In this document: in pieces, positions 36,900 to 44,579 of the stretch | How the letters are laid out: each line of letters begins with the position of its first letter | How positions within the stretch are numbered: position 1 is the first letter of the stretch | NCBI RefSeq assembly: GCF_003574445.1 | Contig: NZ_KZ984565.1 | Location: 62,001-126,000, forward strand | DNA: 64,000 nucleotides | From: Streptomyces sp. YIM 130001 | GTDB taxonomy: Bacteria; Actinomycetota; Actinomycetes; Streptomycetales; Streptomycetaceae | Direction of reading: 5' to 3' | The notes under the pieces: model-generated | The model's database searches: none | Seen by the model: only the letters and a program-made list of their open reading frames with translations | Told to the model about the DNA's origin: nothing | Position numbers and translations under genes: made by a program

Positions 36900-38222
36900 T
36901 CAGATCCGGCTGTCCTCCAGCGTCGAGGAGACGTCCACGGCCTTCGACCTGGCGGCCACGAGCCGCCCGTCACGTACCACCTGAAACGTCACGCGGGCGT
37001 TGACCAGGCGCGGGAACTCGCTCGCCGCGATCGTGTCCTCGAATCGCCAGCGCAGGGTCGGCGTCAGCCCGCCCGTCGTGGCGCTCTCACCCGAGTTGAG
37101 CGCGCGGCCGACCGTGCGCGAGGTCACCTCGCCGTCCCCGAGCGACTCGACGATCTGCTCCAGCACGGAGTACGCGATCCAGGTCGTCTGCACCGCGGCC
37201 GACGCCGGATCGATCCGGTTGTCGGCGAACGCGTGCTCGCGGATCACCTTCCGCATCGGCTCCCAGCGCTTGTCGTCCGCCGCCGGGTACCAGCCGGTGA
37301 CGTAAGCCCCTTCGTACGGACCGGACTTGCCGCCCGAGCGGTCCACCAGGGACTGGTCCACGCTGCCGAGCACGGAGGAGATCCGCACCTGCTGGTAGTC
37401 CTCCTTGGCCCGGCGGAACGAGTCGAAGAACGTGTCCGTACGGTCCCCGAGCGCGGCCGTGACGCAGCCGGAGCGGGAACGTTCCGCCGCGCCCGCCTGC
37501 CCCAGTTCGGCCGCGAGCGACGGGTCGGCTCCCGCCCGGCTCAGCGCCTCCTCGGCCTTGGAGGTGAACTCCGTGCCGTCCTCGGCGGCCCGGATGTCGG
37601 CGACCTTCGCGCCGTCGCCGGCCGCCAGGCCCGCTTCCAAGATCCCCGGCAGGTCGTCGCCCGCGACGGTGTCCGGGCGGACCAGGGAGACCTGGGTGCA
37701 GGAGCGGGCGAGCTGCCGTCCGTTGCCGGCCATCAGGGCCACCTGGCCGCCGTTCACCGGGTACGAGTTCGAGCTGGTGAACTCCTCGTTGGTGAGCCCG
37801 AATCCGCCGATGTAGGGAATGCCGGCCGCCTCTAGCGGGGACAGGAAGGACCGCGCGTGCTGGCTGTACGAGCCGACGACGGCCACCACGTCCTCCTTGA
37901 CGGCACGGCGCGCACAGTCGCCGGCGCCCGCGGGGTCGTTGTGCTCGTTGCAGGTGAGGACCTTGAGGTCGCGACCGTTGATGCCGCCGTTCTCGTTGAC
38001 CCAGCGGGCGTACGTCTGGGCCATGGCCGGGACGCCCGGCACGTTGGTCGCCCGGGTCTTCTCCGGCGCCCAGGTCATCACCACCACGGGCCCCCCGGAG
38101 TCCCCCGATCCCCCGGGGAGCACGCCGCAGCCGCCCAGTGACGTCGCACACACAGCAAACGCCGCACCGAGGGCGACGGAGGTGAAGGCGCGAGTGGACT
38201 TGGTACGTCGCCGAGCGGTCAT
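36900..38222 (-). CDS. Branched-chain amino acid-type substrate-binding lipoprotein
   Basis: 440 aa from the ATG at 38220-38222. A lipoprotein signal with twin basic start (MTARRRTKSTRAF) and lipobox SLGGC places the acylated cysteine at residue 32. The mature part is a type I periplasmic-binding fold (VPAMAQTYARWVNENGGINGRDL, CARRAVKEDVVAVVGSYSQH, YEGAYVTGWYPAAD), as in LivJ-like receptors. No permease or ATPase genes lie next to it, so it may be an orphan receptor or sensor. Convergent with the repeat-rich membrane protein. Confidence 0.88.
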   Translation of the reverse strand: MTARRRTKSTRAFTSVALGAAFAVCATSLGGCGVLPGGSGDSGGPVVVMTWAPEKTRATNVPGVPAMAQTYARWVNENGGINGRDLKVLTCNEHNDPAGAGDCARRAVKEDVVAVVGSYSQHARSFLSPLEAAGIPYIGGFGLTNEEFTSSNSYPVNGGQVALMAGNGRQLARSCTQVSLVRPDTVAGDDLPGILEAGLAAGDGAKVADIRAAEDGTEFTSKAEEALSRAGADPSLAAELGQAGAAERSRSGCVTAALGDRTDTFFDSFRRAKEDYQQVRISSVLGSVDQSLVDRSGGKSGPYEGAYVTGWYPAADDKRWEPMRKVIREHAFADNRIDPASAAVQTTWIAYSVLEQIVESLGDGEVTSRTVGRALNSGESATTGGLTPTLRWRFEDTIAASEFPRLVNARVTFQVVRDGRLVAARSKAVDVSSTLEDSRI

Positions 38223-38407
38223 GAACCTGCACGATTCCGCTCCATTCCTAACCTCCGAGTGACCCTGCTTCAACGTGGGGTGACACGGAGGTGAATTGCA
38301 GCCACCCGAACGTGACCCTCGCCGAGCGGCCCCGGAGGCGAAACGTACGATCGGCAACCGTGCAAAGCTCGGAGAAGTCTTCCCGTCGTGACCGTCGCTC
38401 CTCCACC

Positions 38408-38854
38408 ATGGGCGGCATGGCTCTCAACGACATGCCGTGGTGGCGCTGGCGCAGCAACGTGCGCTCGGCCCTGCACATGCTGTCCGACCCCGTCTTCCAG
38501 CAGGAGTGCTGGCTGGCCGGACGCGACGAGTACGGGGACGTCACCGACGCCGTGTACCGCCTGGTCGAGGACACCTGGCTGGACAACTGGTCCGCGGAGA
38601 AATACGTCGGCACGATCTTCCGCGACGCTTCGGAGGCGTCCCTCGTCGACGTCGCCGTCCTCAGGGTGCTGCGCATCATGCACGAGGTCGGACCCGACGC
38701 CCCGGTCTCCGCGTACCTGGAGCACCAGAACTGGCCGGAGGCGGTCAGGGCGGCACGCGAGGCCCACGTGGCGCTCGCCGCGGGCGACGGCGAGGACCCG
38801 GACACCGCTCCGAAGACGCTCGAGGTGCTCCGTATCCTCACCCGCTCGGCCTGA
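38408..38854 (+). CDS. Conserved hypothetical protein
   Basis: 148 aa from the ATG at 38408; a GTG at 38360 (adding VQSSEKSSRRDRRSS) is an equally possible start because neither has a strong ribosome site. The sequence is helical and Trp-rich at the N-terminus (MPWWRWRSNVRSALHML), with EDTWLDNWSAEKYVGTIFRD and EASLVDVAVLRVLRIMHEVG. The type is common in Streptomyces next to purU, but I do not recognise a function. The base composition looks fully coding. Confidence 0.8.
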   Translation: MGGMALNDMPWWRWRSNVRSALHMLSDPVFQQECWLAGRDEYGDVTDAVYRLVEDTWLDNWSAEKYVGTIFRDASEASLVDVAVLRVLRIMHEVGPDAPVSAYLEHQNWPEAVRAAREAHVALAAGDGEDPDTAPKTLEVLRILTRSA

Positions 38855-38927
38855 CCGCCCGCTCCGTCCGCTGGCGCGGGCCCGCGGCCCGAGCGTCGCG
38901 GGCTCCGCATATGCGATCCTTCCGCAC

Positions 38928-39809
38928 ATGAATGCGCAGCCCGCGGCCGCCTCCGAGCAGTCCGACCAGTACGTCCTCACGCTGTCCTGCCCCGACAAGC
39001 AGGGCATCGTGCACGCCGTCTCCAGTTACCTGTTCATGACGGGCTGCAACATCGAGGACAGCCAGCAGTTCGGCGACCACGACACGGGCCTGTTCTTCAT
39101 GCGGGTGCATTTCTCGGCCGAGTCGCCGGTCACCGTGGAGAAGCTGCGGGCCAGCTTCGCCGCCGTGGGCGACTCGTTCCAGATGGACTGGCAGATCCAC
39201 CGGCCCGACCAGAAGATGCGCATCGTCCTGCTGGTGTCCAAGTTCGGCCACTGCCTGAACGACCTGCTCTTCCGCGCCCGCACCGGCGCCCTGCCGGTGG
39301 AGATCGCCGCCGTCGTCTCGAACCACACGGACTTCGCCGAGCTGGTCTCCTCGTACGGCATCCCCTTCCACCACATCCCGGTGACCAAGGAGAACAAGGC
39401 GCAGGCCGAGGCCCAGGTGCTGGACCTGGTCCGCGAGGAGCGCGTCGAACTCGTCGTTCTCGCCCGCTACATGCAGGTGCTCTCGGACGACCTGTGCAAG
39501 CAGCTGAGCGGCCGGATCATCAACATCCACCACTCGTTCCTGCCGAGCTTCAAGGGCGCCAAGCCCTACCACCAGGCGCACGCCCGCGGCGTGAAGCTGA
39601 TCGGCGCGACCGCGCACTACGTGACCGCGGATCTCGACGAGGGCCCGATCATCGAGCAGGAGGTCGAGCGCGTCGGCCACGAGGTCACCCCGTCGCAGCT
39701 GGTGGCGATCGGCCGCGACGTCGAGTGCCAGGCGCTCGCCCGCGCCGTGAAGTGGCACGCGGAGCACCGCATCCTGCTCAACGGCCGCCGCACGGTCGTC
39801 TTCACCTGA
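38928..39809 (+). CDS. purU: Formyltetrahydrofolate deformylase
   Basis: 293 aa. N-terminal ACT domain (YVLTLSCPDKQGIVHAVSSYL) and a formyltransferase-type catalytic domain with the Asn/His/Asp set: IINIHHSFLPSFKGAKPYHQA, GATAHYVTADLDEGPIIEQ. It hydrolyses 10-formyl-THF to formate and THF, supplying formate for PurT or balancing one-carbon pools. ATG at 38928. Ends 24 bp before the convergent anti-sigma gene. Confidence 0.95.
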   Translation: MNAQPAAASEQSDQYVLTLSCPDKQGIVHAVSSYLFMTGCNIEDSQQFGDHDTGLFFMRVHFSAESPVTVEKLRASFAAVGDSFQMDWQIHRPDQKMRIVLLVSKFGHCLNDLLFRARTGALPVEIAAVVSNHTDFAELVSSYGIPFHHIPVTKENKAQAEAQVLDLVREERVELVVLARYMQVLSDDLCKQLSGRIINIHHSFLPSFKGAKPYHQAHARGVKLIGATAHYVTADLDEGPIIEQEVERVGHEVTPSQLVAIGRDVECQALARAVKWHAEHRILLNGRRTVVFT

Positions 39810-39833
39810 GCCGGCCGCCGCAGGTGCCCGTGC

Positions 39834-41132
39834 TCACATCCGGCTGAGCGAGGCCGCCGCGGCGAGTACGTCGTGGATGGCCTCGCGGTCGCCGTCCTGC
39901 CCCGCGGCCGCCTCCTCCGGAGGTACGTGACCTGCCGCCAGCCGGCAGAACTCGTCGCCGTCCAGGGCGACATGGGCCACCGCCTGCTCCGGCGACGCGA
40001 GCGCGCCCGGCGAGTCGAGGGCGATGTACCACTCGCCGCCGCCGCGTCCCTCCACCTCGAGCAGCAGACTGCGCCCCGGGGCGCCGGCCGTGGCCAGACC
40101 CTGCGGCGGAGCCGCGAATCCGGAGCGCCGGCGGTCGGCGAGAGCCGAGGGCAGCTGCCGCGCGGCCAGGTCGATCATGCCGTGCATGTGCCGCGGCGCG
40201 GGCAGCTCGTACGGGTAGTCGACGGCGTCGGCGATGTCGCCCGCGTGGATCCAGGTCTCGAAGGCCCGGTCCACCATGGCGTCCCGCAACGGCAGTTCGT
40301 ACGTCCCGTACGGCACCGGGATCTCGGCGTTGGCCGCGCCCGCGAACGACAGCGTCCGTACGATCGCGTGGCTCTGCCGCCGCCAGGGGCGCCGCACCGC
40401 GCGGGTCGGCGGGAAGCGGGAGCCGCGCCAGTACTTCTCGGTGCGGTCGGCCGGCTTGCGGCTCTTCGGCGCCATCACGCCGAGCGGGTCGTCGAGGCCG
40501 ATCGCCATGGCCGCGAGGCCGTCCACGGTCAGCAGGTGGGCGATGGTGCCGGCCACCGTCGTACGGCGGTCGCGGCCGCTGTCGCCCTCGTACCAGCGAA
40601 GTCGCACCGGGGCGTGCCACTCGGCGTCGCCCATGTCCCGCAGGAGCGCGTCGAGCCGGGCGGCCTCGGCGTCGTAGGCGCCTGCCCAGTCCGGCACGGG
40701 GATGCGCGGCGGCCTGCGGTCGAGGCAGCCGGCCAGGACCCGGCTGCGCAGACCGGGGTCGAGGTCGAGGCTCTCCTCCGGGTGCAGCAGGCCGACCGCG
40801 TCCCGCAGCCGCAGGGCCTCCTCGGCGCACTGCGTGCAGCTGTCGAGGTGCAGCTCGACGGCCTTCGCCTCCTCGGGCGAGCAGGCGGCGAGCGCCCAGG
40901 CGCCGAGCAGGGACTTCAGGACGGTGTGCTCGAGCTGGGGAGGGATCACGGCAGGCGGGGGTGGGGGAGGTGGCGTGGGTGGCGTGGGCGGCGCCTGTGG
41001 AGGCAGCGGCCGGCCGGTGTCCTCGACGGACATGCGGGGCGGGGGTATGCGCGGGCTGCCCCGGGTCTCCCCGGGGTTGTCGCCGCGCGGCTCGTCGGGG
41101 TCCTCCGGCGGCAGGGACCGGTCATCGCTCAC
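39834..41132 (-). CDS. Zinc-finger anti-sigma factor fused to a mycothiol-dependent isomerase-like domain
   Basis: 432 aa from a GTG overlapping the sigma-factor stop (GTGA). A proline-rich head (residues 1-70), then LLGAWALAACSPEEAKAVELHLDSCTQCAEEALRL: the HxxxCxxC anti-sigma zinc motif. From about residue 140, a DinB/maleylpyruvate-isomerase fold (VAGTIAHLLTVDGLAAMAIG, WIHAGDIADAVDYPYE with metal-type histidines) and a small C-terminal beta domain (LLLEVEGRGGGEWYIAL). There is no transmembrane helix. Probably a cytosolic anti-sigma factor whose thiol-linked domain senses redox or electrophile stress (inference). Confidence 0.85.
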   Translation of the reverse strand: MSDDRSLPPEDPDEPRGDNPGETRGSPRIPPPRMSVEDTGRPLPPQAPPTPPTPPPPPPPAVIPPQLEHTVLKSLLGAWALAACSPEEAKAVELHLDSCTQCAEEALRLRDAVGLLHPEESLDLDPGLRSRVLAGCLDRRPPRIPVPDWAGAYDAEAARLDALLRDMGDAEWHAPVRLRWYEGDSGRDRRTTVAGTIAHLLTVDGLAAMAIGLDDPLGVMAPKSRKPADRTEKYWRGSRFPPTRAVRRPWRRQSHAIVRTLSFAGAANAEIPVPYGTYELPLRDAMVDRAFETWIHAGDIADAVDYPYELPAPRHMHGMIDLAARQLPSALADRRRSGFAAPPQGLATAGAPGRSLLLEVEGRGGGEWYIALDSPGALASPEQAVAHVALDGDEFCRLAAGHVPPEEAAAGQDGDREAIHDVLAAAASLSRM

Positions 41133-41701
41133 AGCGCTCTCCGCGGTCGGTGGTGCGGCGCTCGCGGGTCGTTGGCCGTGGACAGGAGCTGCAGGCCGAG
41201 CCGGAGCCGACGTCGCGCCTCGTCCTCGGTGACGCCGAGGTCGGCGGCGGTCTGACGGTAGTCGCGGCGCTGGAAGTACGCCAGCTCGAGGGCGGCCCGC
41301 AGCGGGGCCGGCATCGACGTCACGATGTAGTCGGCGCGGGCCGCGACGGAGGCTTGGCGCACCTTGCGTTCCAGGTCCTCCGCGGTGCCGGCGCCGCTGC
41401 GGGCGAGCGCGGCGGTCTCCGTCTGCCGCAGCCGCTGGACGGCGTGCTGGTGCGCGAGTCCGGCTATCCAGGACCGCAGCGGTCCCTGTTTCGGGTCGTA
41501 GCTCTCCGGGTTCTCCCAGATATGGGTGAAGACCTCGCGGGTGACGCGGTCGGCGTCCGTATCGTCGTCGAGTACGCGGTGGGCCAGGCCGTGCACGAGT
41601 GTCGCGAAGCGGTCGTACAGCTCACCGAGGGCGGCTGCCTCCCCGCGGGCCAGGCGCTGCTGCATCCTGCGGTCCCAGCGAGGCGGTGCGTCCTTCCCCA
41701 T
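41129..41701 (-). CDS. ECF-type RNA polymerase sigma factor
   Basis: 190 aa from the ATG at 41699-41701 behind GGAGGGAG. Region 2 (LGELYDRFATLVHGLAHRVLD, DADRVTREVFTHIWENPESYD, GPLRSWIAGLAHQHAVQRLR) and region 4 (PLRAALELAYFQRRDYRQTAADLGVTEDEARRRL). Directly coupled to the anti-sigma gene. The divergent neighbour is a STAS anti-anti-sigma-like gene. I recall a STAS/sigma pair of this kind in S. coelicolor (SCO4409/SCO4410), unverified. Confidence 0.9.
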   Translation of the reverse strand: MGKDAPPRWDRRMQQRLARGEAAALGELYDRFATLVHGLAHRVLDDDTDADRVTREVFTHIWENPESYDPKQGPLRSWIAGLAHQHAVQRLRQTETAALARSGAGTAEDLERKVRQASVAARADYIVTSMPAPLRAALELAYFQRRDYRQTAADLGVTEDEARRRLRLGLQLLSTANDPRAPHHRPRRAL

Positions 41702-42077
41702 ATGACTCCCTCCCTCTCCGACGAATGTAATCGGAACGGATGGCGTTGCATGCCCCTTTACTGCAATGCGTGGCGCTACTGCGGCAGCGGATGGTAAGGC
41801 GACGGTCACAGAGCGCGGGTGAGATCGCGTTCCGGGGCGGTGGAATGCGACGGACTGCGACCAGCATGGATCGAATCCGCACAAACGTGATAGGTCTGCT
41901 GGCAGGGCCGGTGCGGGGCGGTCCGGGGTTCGTGTTTCATGGGGGAGTGGCGGGGCAGCCGCGAGAGAAGGAAGCGAAAGGAAGGCTTCCGGATCCAGCG
42001 AGGTTGTGGGCGAACGAGCAAGTGAGAGACAGGAAGCGGCGGTACGGCTTCCTGATCGGTCGAGCGAGAGGCGTGGT
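41702..42077. other. Divergent intergenic region sigma factor / STAS gene
   Basis: About 375 bp, somewhat AT-richer near 41730-41770 and 41880-41950. No convincing gene; it presumably holds the promoters of the sigma and STAS genes. Confidence 0.45.
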
Positions 42078-42452
42078 GTGGCGCTCAGGGTGAACGAGGG
42101 GGACCAGGACGGCTGGGCCGTCATCCAGGTAAGCGGCGAGATGGACCTGGTGACCTCACCCGTGCTGCGTCAGCGTGTCCACGAGGCGGTCGCCGACGGC
42201 CGGCGAAGGCTGGTGGTCGACCTCTCCGAGGTGTTGTTCTGCGACTCGAGCGGTGTGGGTGTGCTGATCGCCACGCGACGGCTCATCCGGTCCTGCCAGG
42301 GCGAGTTGAGGCTCATCCTCCCCGCCCAGGGAGCGGAGGACGGTTCGCACGTCAATCGGGTCCTGGCCGCGCTCGGTGTGCGGCGGCTCTTCTCGGTGTA
42401 CGCGGACGTGGACACCGCGGTCCTCGACTCCGTACCGCCGCTGTCGGCGTAG
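42078..42452 (+). CDS. STAS-domain anti-sigma factor antagonist
   Basis: 124 aa from a GTG at 42078 with GAGAGG six bases upstream; a longer GTG start at 42006 (148 aa) has a poorly spaced ribosome site. Typical STAS fold: WAVIQVSGEMDLVTSPVLRQ, LVVDLSEVLFCDSSGVGVLIATRR. The DSSGVG loop carries the serine phosphorylated by RsbW-type kinases. Likely part of a partner-switching circuit, perhaps with the RsbW-like protein at 50084 or others elsewhere; pairing with the adjacent ECF sigma factor is not established. Confidence 0.88.
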   Translation: MALRVNEGDQDGWAVIQVSGEMDLVTSPVLRQRVHEAVADGRRRLVVDLSEVLFCDSSGVGVLIATRRLIRSCQGELRLILPAQGAEDGSHVNRVLAALGVRRLFSVYADVDTAVLDSVPPLSA

Positions 42453-42616
42453 GCCGCTTCCGGGCCGTGTCCCGTCCGTGTCCGACGGTTGCGATCGCGT
42501 AGCGGAATTCGGCGGTCTTGCTACAAGACCGCCGGTGTGACGCCTTCCGCCCGCGGACCCCACGTACGCTCCACCGTGAGACGCATTCACCCCACCTGAT
42601 CAGTGAGGCAGCTGAA

Positions 42617-43132
42617 ATGGACAGCGCAGAGTACGAGCGCAAGATTGCCGCCCGCTTCGCATCCTTCGACCAGGACGGCAACGGCTATATCGACCGCGAG
42701 GACTTCAGTGCCGCGGCGAAGGCGTTGCTCGCCGAGTTCGGTACGAAGGCCCGCAGCGACAAGGGGCAGGCGCTGTACCTGGGGGCGGAGGCGTTCTGGC
42801 AGGGCATGGCGGGGATCGCCGACGTCGACGGTGACCAGCGCGTGACCCGCGAGGAGTTCGTCACCGGCGCGGTGAAGCGGCTGCGTGACAGCCCCACCCG
42901 GTTCGGCGAGATCGCCCGCCCGTTCCTGCGTGCGGTGATCGGTGTCGCGGACGAGGACGGCCGGGGCGCGACGCCGGAGGCCGCGGAGCGGGTCCTGCGG
43001 GTGCTCGGGGTCGAGGACGGCCTCGCGGCGGCGGCCGCGGCCGCGCTGGACGCGGACGGCGACGGCCGGATCTCCGAGGACGAGATCCTCGCCGCCTTCG
43101 CCGGGTACTTCACGACGCCCGAGCCCGAGTAG
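42617..43132 (+). CDS. EF-hand calcium-binding protein (calerythrin-like)
   Basis: 171 aa with four EF-hand positions: DQDGNGYIDRED (residues about 18-29), DVDGDQRVTREE (about 73-84), a degenerate DEDGRGATPEAA, and DADGDGRISEDE near the C-terminus. Three loops have all canonical acidic ligands; the third has lost the final Glu. Streptomyces calerythrin/CabB-type proteins bind Ca2+ and are linked to aerial hyphae formation. ATG at 42617. Confidence 0.9.
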   Translation: MDSAEYERKIAARFASFDQDGNGYIDREDFSAAAKALLAEFGTKARSDKGQALYLGAEAFWQGMAGIADVDGDQRVTREEFVTGAVKRLRDSPTRFGEIARPFLRAVIGVADEDGRGATPEAAERVLRVLGVEDGLAAAAAAALDADGDGRISEDEILAAFAGYFTTPEPE

Positions 43133-43138
43133 CAGGCA

Positions 43139-43178
43139 GCCCGCGGGAGTGCGCCGCCGAGCGCGCACTCCCGCGGGC
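43139..43178. terminator. Bidirectional terminator with 16-bp stem
   Basis: GCCCGCGGGAGTGCGC (43139-43154) pairs perfectly with its complement at 43163-43178 across an 8-nt loop, in the gap between the convergent EF-hand and cellulase genes. Confidence 0.8.
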
Positions 43179-43193
43179 GATGCCTTGCGCAGA

Positions 43194-44264
43194 TCAGCTC
43201 TTGACCCGCTCGCGGATCCAGACGCCCGCCTCCTTGAGGACGTCGGTACCCGCCCACTGGTCACCGGAACAGGTGCCCGGCTCGAAGACCGCCCCGGAGC
43301 GGTCGTCGTCGGAGTAGTTCCAGTTGGTCCAGGAGATGCCCTTCTGCTCCATCAGGTCGATGTACTTCTGCGCCATCGCGAAGTCGTTGCCGCCCTCGCC
43401 CGCCGAGTCCTGCGTCCCGAACTCCGTGACGAATACGGGGAGTTGATCCGCAGCGCGGGACAGCGTCCGCAAGTACTCGTCGTCGTGCGAGGCCGCGTAG
43501 AAGTGGAAGGTGTACATGATGTTGTCGGCCTCGACCGGGTTGTCGACGACCTCCTGTTCGCTCCCGTCCTCGGAGACGCCGAACGACGACCAGGCGCGGG
43601 TGCCGACCAGGGCCACGCCGTCCGGGTCGTGTTCGCGGATCACCGGGATGACTTCCTCGGCGTACGACTTGATCCGGTCCCAGGAGACGCCGCTGGGCTC
43701 GTTGGCGATCTCGTAGAACACCCCTGGCTGGTCCGCGTACTTGGACGCCATGTCCGTGAAGAACCTCTTCGCCGACTCGGTGTTGGCGTTCGGGTCGCCG
43801 GGGTCGAGCTGGTGCCAGTCGATGACGGCGTACATACCGCGGGCGATGGCCTGGTCGACGACGCGCTGGGCGAGCTGGGTGAACTTCTCCGGGTCGGACT
43901 CGTAACCGCCCTCCTGGACGTACGTCGAGACCCGCAGGATGTCCGCGTCCCAGTCCTGCGCGAGTGCGTCGAGCGAGCCGTCGGTGAGGCACTGGGAGTA
44001 CCACTGGGTGCCGTGCGAGCTCATGCCCTTGAGCTGGACCGCCTTGCCGTCCGCGTTGCACAGGTCCTGGCCGCAAACGCTGAGTTGACCGTTGCGGGCC
44101 ACGGCGGAGCCGGCCGGCGCGGAGGCCTCGGCGGTGCCGCCGCGGTCCTCTTCGGCCCCGGCGCTGAACGGTGCGGTGAGGGCGAACAGGAGCGCGCCGG
44201 CGAGGGCGGCGCCGACGGGCACTGTGCCGGAACGGCGCCGGCGAGTGGGGGAGTGCTCGGCCAT
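43194..44264 (-). CDS. Secreted GH5 endoglucanase (cellulase)
   Basis: 356 aa from the ATG at 44262-44264 behind AGGAGGAACACC. An Arg-rich signal peptide (RRRRSGTVPVGAALAGALLF...AGA) leads to a catalytic domain: QLKGMSSHGTQWY, VIDWHQLDPGDPN, acid/base Glu in VFYEIANEPSG and nucleophile Glu in VFVTEFGTQD, the GH5 (subfamily 2) signature. No carbohydrate-binding module. Cleaves beta-1,4-glucans outside the cell. Palindromic sites upstream suggest sugar-responsive control. Confidence 0.93.
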   Translation of the reverse strand: MAEHSPTRRRRSGTVPVGAALAGALLFALTAPFSAGAEEDRGGTAEASAPAGSAVARNGQLSVCGQDLCNADGKAVQLKGMSSHGTQWYSQCLTDGSLDALAQDWDADILRVSTYVQEGGYESDPEKFTQLAQRVVDQAIARGMYAVIDWHQLDPGDPNANTESAKRFFTDMASKYADQPGVFYEIANEPSGVSWDRIKSYAEEVIPVIREHDPDGVALVGTRAWSSFGVSEDGSEQEVVDNPVEADNIMYTFHFYAASHDDEYLRTLSRAADQLPVFVTEFGTQDSAGEGGNDFAMAQKYIDLMEQKGISWTNWNYSDDDRSGAVFEPGTCSGDQWAGTDVLKEAGVWIRERVKS

Positions 44265-44389
44265 GGAGGTGTTCCTCCTGATCAAAGTCGTTGCAGGTGG
44301 GGGGAGTTGAGGCCGCGCGGGGTGGTCGGGGGTGCCGGGCGCGGCCCGGTGGTGGGGGTGGTGGGGCTGCGCTGTTCCTTGGGGGTGGC

Positions 44390-44411
44390 GGGAAAGTTAG
44401 GGTTCTTTCCC
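44390..44411 (-). promoter_or_regulatory. Inverted repeat GGGAAAG-N8-CTTTCCC upstream of cellulase
   Basis: Perfect 7-bp arms (44390-44396 and 44405-44411) with an 8-bp spacer, 126 bp before the cellulase start. Confidence 0.45.
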
Positions 44412-44428
44412 ATTGGCGTCAAGAGGTT

Positions 44429-44441
44429 AGGAAAGTTTCCT
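44429..44441 (-). promoter_or_regulatory. Palindrome AGGAAAGTTTCCT upstream of cellulase
   Basis: Perfect 6-1-6 palindrome. It resembles the AGGAAA/TTTCCT operators I recall for ROK-type regulators of chitosanase genes (CsnR) in Streptomyces. It shares the GGAAAG half with the neighbouring repeat. Confidence 0.5.
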
Positions 44442-44525
44442 TACAGTCGGAGCTTCGGGCTCGTCCGTCCTGAGGCCGAGCCGGGCAGCGGCCGAGCGGA
44501 ATCCGTGCGCGCGCCATCACCACGA

Positions 44526-44557
44526 CCGAGCCCGCCCACCGGGACCGGTGGGCGGGC
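44526..44557 (-). terminator. Terminator downstream of the acyl-CoA ligase
   Basis: GAGCCCGCCCACC (44526-44538) pairs with GGTGGGCGGGCTC (44545-44557), extendable to 15 bp with a tiny loop, 23 bp after the ligase stop. Confidence 0.75.
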
Positions 44558-44579
44558 TCTTGCTCCGTCTCCTGCGGAG

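Larger units (their letters stand above)
44265..44579 (-). other. Upstream region of the cellulase gene
   Basis: About 315 bp without a gene. It holds two inverted repeats (GGGAAAG/CTTTCCC and AGGAAAGTTTCCT) and the terminator of the ligase gene, listed separately. Confidence 0.5.

Noticed and set aside
42006..42077. Longer N-terminus of the STAS protein from GTG 42006
   Set aside because: The ribosome-site-like GCGAGG is only 2 bases from that GTG, while GTG 42078 has a well-spaced GAGAGG and gives the normal STAS length.
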